Positions 8,654-16,573 of a stretch of DNA of 64,000 nt are shown in pieces; the stretch's first letter is position 1; each line of letters begins with the position of its first letter. The translations under genes and the position numbers were made by a program. Source of the DNA: Bacillus thuringiensis (lineage in GTDB: Bacteria; Bacillota; Bacilli; Bacillales; Bacillaceae_G). Location of the stretch: positions 347,180-411,179 of the forward strand of contig NZ_JACYOF010000005.1 in the NCBI RefSeq assembly GCF_014932895.1, written 5' to 3'. Below the pieces are notes generated by a model, which saw nothing but the letters and a program-made list of their open reading frames with translations, had not been told where the DNA came from and ran no database searches.

Positions 8654-8688
8654 GTAACTATTATGGTTACTTTTGTTGCGAGAGTCAA
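8654..8688 (-). promoter_or_regulatory. Promoter with overlapping inverted repeat for the NAD(P)H oxidoreductase
   Basis: On the minus strand, TTGACT (8688-8683) and CATAAT (8665-8660) are 17 bases apart, a good SigA promoter. The inverted repeat GTAAC-N7-GTTAC (8654-8670) spans the -10, so a repressor bound there would block transcription. Confidence 0.7.
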
Positions 8689-8791
8689 CTTTTCTGACGT
8701 GAGAAATAAAGTGAAACTGTAATCAGTTAATGCGGGATAAATGTTAGTATGTGACAAAAAATACAAAAAAGAAAAGGGTTTGCATTCTGGA

Positions 8792-8930
8792 TAGGGACCA
8801 CATCACTATCAAGTTAAGAAACACATTCCTCCCTAAAACGATAAAAATGAACTTCAGTGCTATAAAAAATAGAAAATTTCTATTTAGCGGGTAATTTAAA
8901 GTCTTAGCTTGATGGCAATGTGGTGCTCCA
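8792..8930. mobile_element. MITE-like element or IS remnant with imperfect terminal inverted repeats
   Basis: The left end (8794-8819) and the reverse complement of the right end (8903-8929) share ACCACAT..C.ATCAAG.TAAGA, about 20 of 26 bases. The 139-base unit has no room for a transposase. It carries a tiny frame MNFSAIKNRKFLFSG, which may be the fused beginning and end of a deleted transposase. No clear target duplication was seen. It may be a non-autonomous derivative of a larger insertion sequence. Confidence 0.55.
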
Positions 8931-8963
8931 AAATAAAAGAAAACCAAATCATTAACCTCATTA

Positions 8964-8999
8964 CAAAAAAAGAGACTTCCGTTATGGAGCCTCTTTTTT
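8964..8999 (-). terminator. Terminator after rap-phr
   Basis: AAAAAAGAG..CTCTTTTTT hairpin located just past the phr stop; it can work on both strands. Confidence 0.75.
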
Positions 9000-9006
9000 G
9001 TTTATA

Positions 9007-9168
9007 TTAGATTGTTTCCCCATGGGCGCCATCGTAATCGTTGCTATGCATTAACGCCGGAGCTGGATAATCTCCATAAGCAACTGCCTTATCATTTGTA
9101 TTTGCTCCGATTGCCAAAAAACCGATAAGTCCTAAGCCTAATGCGATTAAACTTAATTTTTTCTTCAT
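9007..9168 (-). CDS. Phr signalling peptide precursor
   Basis: A 53-residue precursor with a lysine-rich start and hydrophobic export signal (residues 2-24), then a short hydrophilic tail ending HSNDYDGAHGETI. The ATG overlaps the TAA stop of the rap gene by one base, the usual rap-phr arrangement. The exported tail should be cleaved to a 5-7 residue peptide that is taken up by Opp and inhibits the partner Rap. The AHGETI ending resembles the known B. cereus group Phr core AHGKDI, so the mature signal is probably at or near the C-terminus. Confidence 0.8.
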   Translation of the reverse strand: MKKKLSLIALGLGLIGFLAIGANTNDKAVAYGDYPAPALMHSNDYDGAHGETI

Positions 9169-10259
9169 TACTTTAACGCTCCTTTTTCATTCTTTTTTTC
9201 TTTCGCTTGGTGTTGCATGTGAAAATACTCGCTTGCCTTCACTGGATCTCCTTCTTTATAGAAACAAAGTGCCAGTTTCTCTGTATATTCTCTTGTGTAC
9301 TCATACAACTCTTCTTTATCGAAATAAGCAATTCCTTCTAAAATTGCTTTTTCAATGTTTTTTGTAGAAACATTTAAGTTCATTTCTTTTAAAATATTAA
9401 AATGATGTTTGTATAATTCATCATTTTCCCCACAAATCTCCAATCCTTTGTTAACGAGTTCGGAAACTTTCTCTTTTTCCCCTAGTTTATGATATTCGCG
9501 TGATAACAATAAAATAGCCTTATAGTTATTCGGCATGCCCTCTATAACTGCTGAAAGGTGTCTAATTACTAATGGAGATAGATTTTGACTTGCATACAGC
9601 CAGCCGAGGTTATTTCGAACACGTAAAATTAATTCTGATGCATTTTTCTTTTGAAGAATATCGATCGCCGCTGTGAAATATTCTTCTGATTCTTCGTATT
9701 GATTCAAATGTACACAAATACCACCTAATAAATTTTTACATAGCCCCACGTTGATTTCGTGACCTGGATGTTTTTCAAAAATATCTAGAGCCATATTTCC
9801 AAATTTAATTACTTTGAGGGGTTTGTACGTATAGTTATTGAACGCAGCAACTCTATAATAAAATTCCCCAACTTCAATTTCATCAGAAATGGAGTTTAAT
9901 AATTGTTCCGCTTTTTCATACTGTTCTCGTGCCTTTACGAAGCTTGAAATTGATGTTCGGTGAATTCCCTTGAAGAAATGGTAATAAAACATAAGGAGAT
10001 TGTCTGAAGGCGTATATACCGCTTCAATTTCTTCAAAACTATCTTTTGTAATCCCTAATCCGTTTGTTAACACCTTGTATCGAAAATCTAATAGGGAATA
10101 ATACAGTAATAAATTTTTATCATCTTTCAATTCTTCTTTTCGTTCATCAATTTCCTTTTTCATAGTTGCAGCTTCTTTATATTTTTGAGAAATTATGAGA
10201 TGGTACCAATCATTTAACAACTTGTACGTATTTTGATTTGTAAAAACACTTGTATTCAA
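9168..10259 (-). CDS. Rap family response-regulator aspartate phosphatase
   Basis: A 363-residue all-helical protein with an N-terminal three-helix bundle (about 1-70) and tetratricopeptide-like repeats after it, the size and layout of Rap proteins. Raps dephosphorylate Spo0F or block response regulators such as ComA, delaying sporulation or competence, and are inhibited by their Phr peptide. The start is TTG (10259) preceded by AAGGAGGAGG. It forms an operon with the overlapping phr. The target regulator cannot be read from sequence. Confidence 0.85.
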   Translation of the reverse strand: MNTSVFTNQNTYKLLNDWYHLIISQKYKEAATMKKEIDERKEELKDDKNLLLYYSLLDFRYKVLTNGLGITKDSFEEIEAVYTPSDNLLMFYYHFFKGIHRTSISSFVKAREQYEKAEQLLNSISDEIEVGEFYYRVAAFNNYTYKPLKVIKFGNMALDIFEKHPGHEINVGLCKNLLGGICVHLNQYEESEEYFTAAIDILQKKNASELILRVRNNLGWLYASQNLSPLVIRHLSAVIEGMPNNYKAILLLSREYHKLGEKEKVSELVNKGLEICGENDELYKHHFNILKEMNLNVSTKNIEKAILEGIAYFDKEELYEYTREYTEKLALCFYKEGDPVKASEYFHMQHQAKEKKNEKGALK

Positions 10260-10540
10260 TTGCTCCTCCTCCTTCTTGATTCGCTATTCTATCTAAAAAT
10301 TACCACATTTCTGTTAATTTTATATAACCCCCCTTATTTAAGTGGGGTGATAAATATTTAACGGAATATTCAATCTTTTTTTGTGGTAAAAAAGAACTTT
10401 AAATCTCTAATTAATAAATTGATCTATTATATTTTCGATTCCGTTATTTATTCGTATGATAGCACCAGTGATTGCTTCATTACAATTAAGAAAGTTCAAA
10501 TTAAGTGATACTTTAAAGGAGCTATCAGCATAAAAGATTA

Positions 10541-10627
10541 CTATACTCCACTCATACAAAGAACAAAGAAGACGAATAAAATGATGACAATACCAATGCC
10601 GAAGTTAAATACGAGAGTACTATCCAT
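10541..10627 (-). CDS. 28-residue membrane peptide
   Basis: A short ORF encoding one hydrophobic helix (FNFGIGIVIILFVFFVLCM) with a short N-terminal MDSTLV. The ribosome binding site AAGGAGG lies 8 bases before the ATG, and the gene stands alone between terminators. It is too short for usual gene callers. It could be a sporulation membrane microprotein or a type I toxin-like peptide; no antisense RNA was identified. Confidence 0.6.
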   Translation of the reverse strand: MDSTLVFNFGIGIVIILFVFFVLCMSGV

Positions 10628-10649
10628 ATATGTAACCTCCTTATTTGAA

Positions 10650-10685
10650 AGTAAAAGCACTCTAGTCAGAGTGCTCTTTATTTTG
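10650..10685. terminator. Terminator-like hairpin
   Basis: AGCACTCT-AGTC-AGAGTGCT stem with T-rich sequence on the plus side and an A-rich opposite side, directly upstream of the 28-residue peptide gene. Confidence 0.6.
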
Positions 10686-10974
10686 AATCTCCTGAAATGG
10701 GCTTCTCAACTTTTAGAAAGGGATGTATGCGTTTAAAGAGTTACATTATTTTATGCGTTTATGTTTTAGAATGAGTAAGTCCTTGTGAAGTATAGAAAAA
10801 AGACACTCTTTCGAGTGTCTTTTTTGATGACAAAATGTGTCAATTGCTTGAGTTTGATAAGACGCTAATTTCCGTTTAACGTCTTTTCTTAAATCAAGAA
10901 GTGTAGCAACAGCGATTCGAATAAATTGTACCATTTGTTTAATGTGTGCGCGTATGCAATAATGCATACATCGA
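10686..10974. other. Intergenic stretch downstream of the HAD gene
   Basis: Apart from the terminator at 10795-10826 and an unsupported minus-strand reading frame crossing it, nothing is recognised here. Confidence 0.5.
10795..10826 (-). terminator. Terminator of the four-gene CitE/PRTase/PELOTA/HAD operon
   Basis: AAAAGACACTC/GAGTGTCTTTT stem with A and T tracts on both sides, about 150 bases past the HAD stop. Confidence 0.75.
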
Positions 10975-11790
10975 TTATGAGGTAGGTAATGAACTGTGAA
11001 TAATTTGAAGTGATTTACTTACAATTTCTTCAGCTGCATATATGCCGACTGCATCCGTTTTTAAAATATGAGATTGTAAGTTATCATGCGCTGCTCCTAA
11101 TTCACCGTGAAGTGGTGCAAAGGCATGGTTAGCTTCTTCAAGCATGCATAAATCGAGTAAAGAATCCCCAGCTGTAATAACAGTATCTATTTGTAGTATT
11201 TCTTTTATATATTGCACAGCATCCCATTTGTTAATTGGCTTCGGTACAAAGTATAATTTCCTACCTTGAAGTGAATGCGTCCATCCTTGTGTGTCTATCC
11301 AAGAAGTGAAGGGTGTTAATTCATCATAAGGAATGTTCTCCCGTTTAATGATGCAATAGTGGAATAAATCATCAGCCGTTTTTTGTGATATAACCCAATC
11401 TTTATGAGCTATTTGTTCAAATTCCTTTAGTATATCGTTTCTCTCTAGACATTCTACTGAAAGTCTTTTTTTTACTTTTCTGTTCCAAGTAACATCTTGC
11501 TTACCGTTATGAAGGATATTACCACCGTTACTTGTAATGGCATATTCAGGAATGATTTCATTTTGGAATAAAGCAATACGCTGAAACTGCTCGATAGTTC
11601 TTGTTGTAACTGGGATGAAATGTGAATGCAGTTGCAATTTTTTTAATAGCGAAATAGTTTTATGTGAGATGAAAGAAATTTCTTTCCCCTCTAAAGTTTC
11701 AATGAGTTGAATAGATTCATCTTCTATATGGGCACGAAATGATTTTCGGGAATAAATAAGCGTTTGATCCAGATCACTGGCGAAAATCAT
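10975..11790 (-). CDS. HAD superfamily hydrolase of the Ter-type metabolite module
   Basis: A 271-residue HAD phosphatase. Motif I DLDQT (residues 6-10) has Gln where many HADs have Gly; motif IV GDSLLDLCMLEEA lies near residue 210, and the cap is of the Cof-like C2 type. It is the last gene of a four-gene operon and its ATG overlaps the upstream stop by four bases (ATGA). In the Ter-associated biosynthetic module such HADs are predicted to remove a phosphate from the nucleotide-like product. Substrate not known. Confidence 0.8.
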   Translation of the reverse strand: MIFASDLDQTLIYSRKSFRAHIEDESIQLIETLEGKEISFISHKTISLLKKLQLHSHFIPVTTRTIEQFQRIALFQNEIIPEYAITSNGGNILHNGKQDVTWNRKVKKRLSVECLERNDILKEFEQIAHKDWVISQKTADDLFHYCIIKRENIPYDELTPFTSWIDTQGWTHSLQGRKLYFVPKPINKWDAVQYIKEILQIDTVITAGDSLLDLCMLEEANHAFAPLHGELGAAHDNLQSHILKTDAVGIYAAEEIVSKSLQIIHSSLPTS

Positions 11791-12899
11791 GTTGTTTCCC
11801 TCCTAAGGGGCTTAATGAGCCCGCAACATGAGTAAGCCATATTTTCGTATATTTCAATAGGGACATTTTTTTCTTTAGCAAGAAGTAAAATATGCTTTAA
11901 ATCGGGATTGTTTTGCTTGCGTATTAAAATTTTCCACGGCATTCTCCGTAGTAATACACGAGTTGTTTCACCGACTCCTGGTTTAATTAAGTTAATATCG
12001 TTAATTTCAAATTGTGTTTGGATAGACTGTATATCTTTTAATCCTTGCCAAGATGGGGCGGTGTATGTTGAAGCAATATAACATAATTGATCATCTATAT
12101 GAGAATGGATAGAAGGGAATAAAGTGGCTACTTCATCAATAAAGAAATTTGATAAATCTTCTTGTTCTAGCTCTGTATAATATTTAACACCATGAAAATC
12201 ATTTGGACCAATATAGGTGTCATTTAATACAGTACGGCTAATTAGTCCAGAGACGGTTGCATTTAAGCAAGCGCTAGGGATAAGAAAATCTTCGCGTGTG
12301 CCGTAAATTGAAGTACAGTAACCGGGATCAGCAAGCACAGCCATACAATGAGAAAGATGTGTATGATTTTTCTCGTTAAATGTATGTACTGCATATTCTA
12401 ATTCTTTTTTTATTGCGCCTTTTCCAGTCCACCCATCAATGAATTGAATCGTTTCTTTAGGATGATGTTCCAAAATATAATGAAGTGCATTTTCATCGAT
12501 ACCGCGGCCACGAATAATGGAAATACAATAGTGTGGCACATCAAGGTTATATCGATAGCGTATATAGCGTTTTATAAGAATACCAATAGGTGTACCAGCA
12601 CGAGCTAATGAGACGAGGACAAGATTAGTTCCTTTATTCTGTATAATTTGTTCAGCGACAACTCCAACAGCAATTGCTAGTTTGTGTTTGTATTGTTGCA
12701 GGGAAGTAAAGAATAAATTCATATACGCTTTAGATGGTTTATATTCTACTGGTAACATTTCAGAATAATGTATGCCAGCTTGAATAGCTTGCTCTCTAGT
12801 TTCTGTGGAACTTTCTTTCATTAAATCGCTAATATCTTTTAATAGAAAAATAGCATCATTTGGATTGTAACTACTAATATATGAGTTTACTTTTACCAT
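11787..12899 (-). CDS. Phosphoribosyltransferase-like protein with C-terminal PELOTA domain (StiP family)
   Basis: A 370-residue protein. The middle contains two phosphoribosyltransferase-like signatures, LVLVSLARAGTPIGILIKRY and QFIDGWTGKGAIKKEL, the latter resembling a PRPP-binding loop. The last 50 residues (WKILIRKQNNPDLKHILLLA..YENMAYSCCGLIK) look like a PELOTA RNA-binding domain. This architecture is annotated as cysteine protease StiP or PELOTA protein and belongs to the predicted nucleoside-like metabolite module of Ter systems. The ATG has GGAAGG nine bases upstream and lies 2 bases after the previous gene. Confidence 0.78.
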   Translation of the reverse strand: MVKVNSYISSYNPNDAIFLLKDISDLMKESSTETREQAIQAGIHYSEMLPVEYKPSKAYMNLFFTSLQQYKHKLAIAVGVVAEQIIQNKGTNLVLVSLARAGTPIGILIKRYIRYRYNLDVPHYCISIIRGRGIDENALHYILEHHPKETIQFIDGWTGKGAIKKELEYAVHTFNEKNHTHLSHCMAVLADPGYCTSIYGTREDFLIPSACLNATVSGLISRTVLNDTYIGPNDFHGVKYYTELEQEDLSNFFIDEVATLFPSIHSHIDDQLCYIASTYTAPSWQGLKDIQSIQTQFEINDINLIKPGVGETTRVLLRRMPWKILIRKQNNPDLKHILLLAKEKNVPIEIYENMAYSCCGLIKPLRRETT

Positions 12900-12901
12900 A
12901 A

Positions 12902-14251
12902 TTATTGACCTTCCTTTTCTATCTGATTTGAAAATGAGACGATATGAATAAAGGGAATAACTGTTTGCAATTGTTGTAGGAGAGGAGATAGAGCTTCTTC
13001 TCCTAAATCGCGTTCAATAAAAATAAATACTTCATCGTAATCATAAGGTGAAATATTATAAAAGTAATTTGTAATAGTAGAATCTTCAGGACTTGGATAT
13101 GAGAAATGATTATGAATGGCGTAGTTCACATCATTTGAAACAGGATGGATAGGACTTCTTGTTGTAGATTGATATAAAATATTTTCACCCATTTCAGCAG
13201 CAATTTTCATTGGGATATACATAAATTCACCTGTTCCGAGACAGAGTGTTCGTTTTCCTATTCTTTTTCTTTTTAACGTTTTTCCTGCTTCTTGAGCGAA
13301 AGAATGAATGTGCTTTTGTTCATATGATGAAATGCCAAAACGCCCAGTATATTTTATATAATTTGATGTATAGGATAATGTTGGACAGGGAATTGTATGC
13401 TTTTTGAAATCAGGTTTTGTTTTTTCAGTTTGAATATTTGTCGTTGAAATGTTCAATGGTTGACCAGTTGTATGAATGGTTCCTTCTAATAAAGAAATAA
13501 CGTGAATCTTAATTTGAAGTTCTTCTTCTAATTGTTTAAATTGTCTTCTGTTTTTATCAGAACGCCAGTCTAATAAAGAAGCAATGATATATTCTTCTCG
13601 TGGAAATTTATTTTGAATGGATTGGATAATATTTAATGCTGTTTTTCCTGTTGTCATCTCATCATCTACGAGAACAATCGGATTGTTGTTTTGAACAAAG
13701 CTTGCATCTACATAACAGCGGTGCGATGTTGCATGGGAGTGTTCTTCTTCAAATGTAATGACAGATTCGAGGTTAGGTATCGATTCCCTAGTTGTATGTA
13801 CATACTTTGCATTTTGAAAGCATTGAAACATAGAGTGACCAAGTGCTGTTGCTGTTTCCGCAAATCCGATGAATAAAACTTCTTCTTGTAGAGGATATTG
13901 ATAACGAAATATTTCCTCTGAGATTGTATCAACTTCTAATGAAATGAGATTTAAAATTTCTTTTTGAAATGGATGAAAAGTATTATGCAGTATTTCCATA
14001 TATCTTGCAGCGAGAGCAAGTCCACTTGCGAGAGAGACTACAGGTTTAATAGGAAGATGCTTTCCAAGAATTTTACTCACGAATAAAAAACTACGTTTCT
14101 TATTTATCCTCGCTGCCATTTGAAAAAGATTGTCTAGCTCTAAGTCATATGGATTATCACGTATTTCTATATGAACTTTTATAGTATTTAAAATATTATA
14201 CGTGTTGTTTGGCGTTTGTAATAAGGAGATCGGTGAATTTTTTATTTTCAT
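12902..14251 (-). CDS. Phosphoribosyltransferase with C-terminal TRSP domain
   Basis: A 449-residue two-domain protein. The N-terminal half is a type I phosphoribosyltransferase with a clear PRPP loop IVLVDDEMTTGKTALN near residue 190. The C-terminal half carries YQSTTRSPIHP near residue 375, the signature that gives the TRSP domain its name. This fusion is a hallmark of the Ter-associated biosynthetic operon. Its first 56 bases overlap the end of the CitE-like gene in another frame. Predicted role: attachment of phosphoribose to a base-like acceptor. Confidence 0.82.
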   Translation of the reverse strand: MKIKNSPISLLQTPNNTYNILNTIKVHIEIRDNPYDLELDNLFQMAARINKKRSFLFVSKILGKHLPIKPVVSLASGLALAARYMEILHNTFHPFQKEILNLISLEVDTISEEIFRYQYPLQEEVLFIGFAETATALGHSMFQCFQNAKYVHTTRESIPNLESVITFEEEHSHATSHRCYVDASFVQNNNPIVLVDDEMTTGKTALNIIQSIQNKFPREEYIIASLLDWRSDKNRRQFKQLEEELQIKIHVISLLEGTIHTTGQPLNISTTNIQTEKTKPDFKKHTIPCPTLSYTSNYIKYTGRFGISSYEQKHIHSFAQEAGKTLKRKRIGKRTLCLGTGEFMYIPMKIAAEMGENILYQSTTRSPIHPVSNDVNYAIHNHFSYPSPEDSTITNYFYNISPYDYDEVFIFIERDLGEEALSPLLQQLQTVIPFIHIVSFSNQIEKEGQ

Positions 14252-15299
14252 GTAGCACCCCGTAAATATTAGATTTTAAAATGGTTTTGCGAGCCCAGTT
14301 ATAATGTGGCTTTACTTCATTCATTTTGTTAGCAAAACTGCTTTTTAGCACTCCGTTATACGTATTGGCTTTTTGTAAAATTGACCTTGCATCTAAATAA
14401 TCTTCCATTGTAACGATGTGCATTGCCTGCACAACTTTAATATGAGAAGGGTGAATAACTGTCTTTCCGATTAATCCATTTGCATGGTCAAGCGATACTT
14501 CCTGAATGAGCCCGTCTTCATAATGATTAGAAAAATATTCCCATACGCACCCTGAAATAATATATTCATTTGGGGCTCTTGAGAAAATATTAATAATGTC
14601 TGAAATACAATCACGAACAGCAGTAATATGATAGATCGGTGTGTATTTATTGCGCCGAATACCAAATATACTTGAAAAATCAGTAGCGCCAATACGTACA
14701 TTTAAGATGTGATCACGATAGGAATCTAGTAAATCTTTTATTTGCAATAATGATTCTATACGTGTTTCTTTATACATAATTTCTGGTGATTCTAAAATTG
14801 GCATTCCATAAAGTGATAACGAGTATAACTCGTTTATATATACAAGCTGATCGATATAAGACTTCCCATTAATTGGTGTGAATTTTGGGAAGACAAAACC
14901 ACATAAACAATGAATAGCACTACCCAATTCAGTAACAATTGTTTTTATTTGACTTGGTTTTCGAACTCTAATAAAAAGAAGTGGGATGTCTGCTTGATGT
15001 AGTACGTTGGCACTGACTAAGTTGGCGATTTGCTGTATTTGAACGACGATGTTTTGCTCTGCAAGCTTTACTTCCTCATCGCTGATAGAGTCTTCCAGAC
15101 AAAGAATAATTGATGTAGCTTCCACATGTTTTTTTTTAATCATATCTTCCGCAATTGTTTCTTTCGTGCCAGGAGTATATAGTGTAGCGCCTAGTGCGTA
15201 AGCTAATTGCTCTTTCCCTATATTTTTTGAAAAACTAAGAGGCTCTTTATAGAAAAAATTTTGCCGTTCTTCTAAGGATAGATAAGAAAAGTACTTCAA
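14196..15299 (-). CDS. HpcH/HpaI aldolase / citrate lyase beta (CitE)-like protein
   Basis: A 367-residue TIM-barrel protein of the HpcH/HpaI-CitE superfamily. Recognisable parts are ILCLEDSISDEEV, LLFIRVRK, FVFPKFTP, PILESPEIM, VRIGATDFSSIFG and GLIGKTVIHPSHI, which include the acidic metal ligands and the conserved Arg. It is the first gene of the four-gene operon. A TTG start (15299) is chosen because AAGGTGGTGA lies just upstream; the frame continues 58 codons further without another good site. The acyl-type substrate is unknown. Confidence 0.78.
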   Translation of the reverse strand: MKYFSYLSLEERQNFFYKEPLSFSKNIGKEQLAYALGATLYTPGTKETIAEDMIKKKHVEATSIILCLEDSISDEEVKLAEQNIVVQIQQIANLVSANVLHQADIPLLFIRVRKPSQIKTIVTELGSAIHCLCGFVFPKFTPINGKSYIDQLVYINELYSLSLYGMPILESPEIMYKETRIESLLQIKDLLDSYRDHILNVRIGATDFSSIFGIRRNKYTPIYHITAVRDCISDIINIFSRAPNEYIISGCVWEYFSNHYEDGLIQEVSLDHANGLIGKTVIHPSHIKVVQAMHIVTMEDYLDARSILQKANTYNGVLKSSFANKMNEVKPHYNWARKTILKSNIYGVLHENKKFTDLLITNAKQHV

Positions 15300-15461
15300 A
15301 TTGTCACCACCTTCATTTACATAATTCTGTTTAATCGTAACATAATAAGAAAAATCTTCCATTAAAATGAGATAGGAAATTTTAAAAATATATTGAGAAA
15401 GATGAATGATAAGATGAATGTCGAATATTTCTAGTAGAAATATAATAGGGGGACAAGGAAG

Positions 15462-15941
15462 ATGGATATACATAAGTTAACAGAGGAAGAAGCGAATGAA
15501 ATAAATACATGGGCATACGAGGAGCCGTATCATTTATATAGTTTTTCAGGACATGTTGAAGTAATAGAAGAGTTGTTAGACGGGACGTATTATGGTTGTT
15601 GTGATGATAAGGGAGAGCTCATCGGCTATTTTTGCTTTGGGGAAAATGCACAAGTTCCAGGAGGAAGAGATGCTAATTTATATGTGGGGGAAGATGTAGT
15701 AGACATTGGTCTTGGAATGAAGCCAGCGTTAACAGGTAAAGGGACGGGGAAAATATTTTTTCAAGCGGGAGTAACGTATGCAGCTAAAGAATTCAATTCG
15801 AAAGTATTCCGACTCAGTGTAGCAACATTTAATAAAAGAGCGATTACACTATATAAAAATATAGGTTTTCAACAGGGGCCTATTTTTTTAAGCCGAGGAA
15901 GAGAATTCATGCTGATGAAATATGAAAGACCGTCAGTATGA
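15462..15941 (+). CDS. GNAT family N-acetyltransferase
   Basis: A 159-residue acetyltransferase with the acetyl-CoA loop GMKPALTGKGTGKIFF near residue 85 and the closing NKRAITLYKNIGFQQGP segment typical of RimI-like proteins. The acceptor is unknown. It is divergent from the CitE-like operon and convergent with pgpA. Confidence 0.85.
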   Translation: MDIHKLTEEEANEINTWAYEEPYHLYSFSGHVEVIEELLDGTYYGCCDDKGELIGYFCFGENAQVPGGRDANLYVGEDVVDIGLGMKPALTGKGTGKIFFQAGVTYAAKEFNSKVFRLSVATFNKRAITLYKNIGFQQGPIFLSRGREFMLMKYERPSV

Positions 15942-15961
15942 AACTGACGGCCTAGGAAGTA

Positions 15962-16453
15962 TTATTCCGAGTGATCAGCTCGGTGTGCTAAACGGCTGGA
16001 AGCAGCGGCGGCAATTCCACCAACGATATCATCAAGGAATGTATGCACTTTTCCAGTTGATTTATCATTTAAGTATTCTAAAATACCTGGTTTTAATTTA
16101 TCGATATATCCAAAGTTCGTGAAACCGATAGAGCCGTACACGTTCACGATAGAAAGTGCGATAACTTCATCAATTCCATATAGGCCTTCATCACGTTTTA
16201 CGATATCTTGTAACGGCTCACTTAACATTCCTTTTTCAGCAAGGACATCGAGTTCGATACCAGTAATAAGTGCATTTTGTACTTCGCGTTTTGATAGTAC
16301 ACGTTCTACATTGTAACGACATTCTGCCATCTCTAAATTTGGATGGTATTTTTTTTGAAGAAAATGAACGAGTTCAGCAATGTCGTCAATTGTTACACCG
16401 CGCTCTTGTAATAGTTGTAATGCTCTTTCTTGTAGTTGATTGGATTCTTTCAT
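15962..16453 (-). CDS. yutG: Phosphatidylglycerophosphatase A (YutG)
   Basis: A 163-residue PgpA family protein that would dephosphorylate phosphatidylglycerol phosphate at the membrane. The family segments DEVIALSIVNVYGSIGFTNFG and STGKVHTFLDDIVGGIAAA are visible. As in B. subtilis YutG, it lacks the long membrane helices of E. coli PgpA, so activity on phospholipid is by family assignment. The ATG at 16453 follows AAAGGTGAT; an in-frame GTG three codons earlier overlaps that site. Confidence 0.85.
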   Translation of the reverse strand: MKESNQLQERALQLLQERGVTIDDIAELVHFLQKKYHPNLEMAECRYNVERVLSKREVQNALITGIELDVLAEKGMLSEPLQDIVKRDEGLYGIDEVIALSIVNVYGSIGFTNFGYIDKLKPGILEYLNDKSTGKVHTFLDDIVGGIAAAASSRLAHRADHSE

Positions 16454-16573
16454 GTTTATCACCTTTTTTTCTTTTTAGTATTTGTATACGTTTTATTGCT
16501 TTATCATGTGCATAGGAATGAAAGGCGAGCACAAGCTCATATATATAAAGAAAAACCATAGGTGGCGACTGCG

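Noticed and set aside
8744-8947. 67-residue hydrophobic minus-strand ORF
   Set aside because: It is the antisense reading of the MITE-like element; no start signals.
10746-10967. 73-residue minus-strand ORF downstream of the HAD gene
   Set aside because: It reads straight through the operon terminator at 10795-10826 and has no ribosome binding site.
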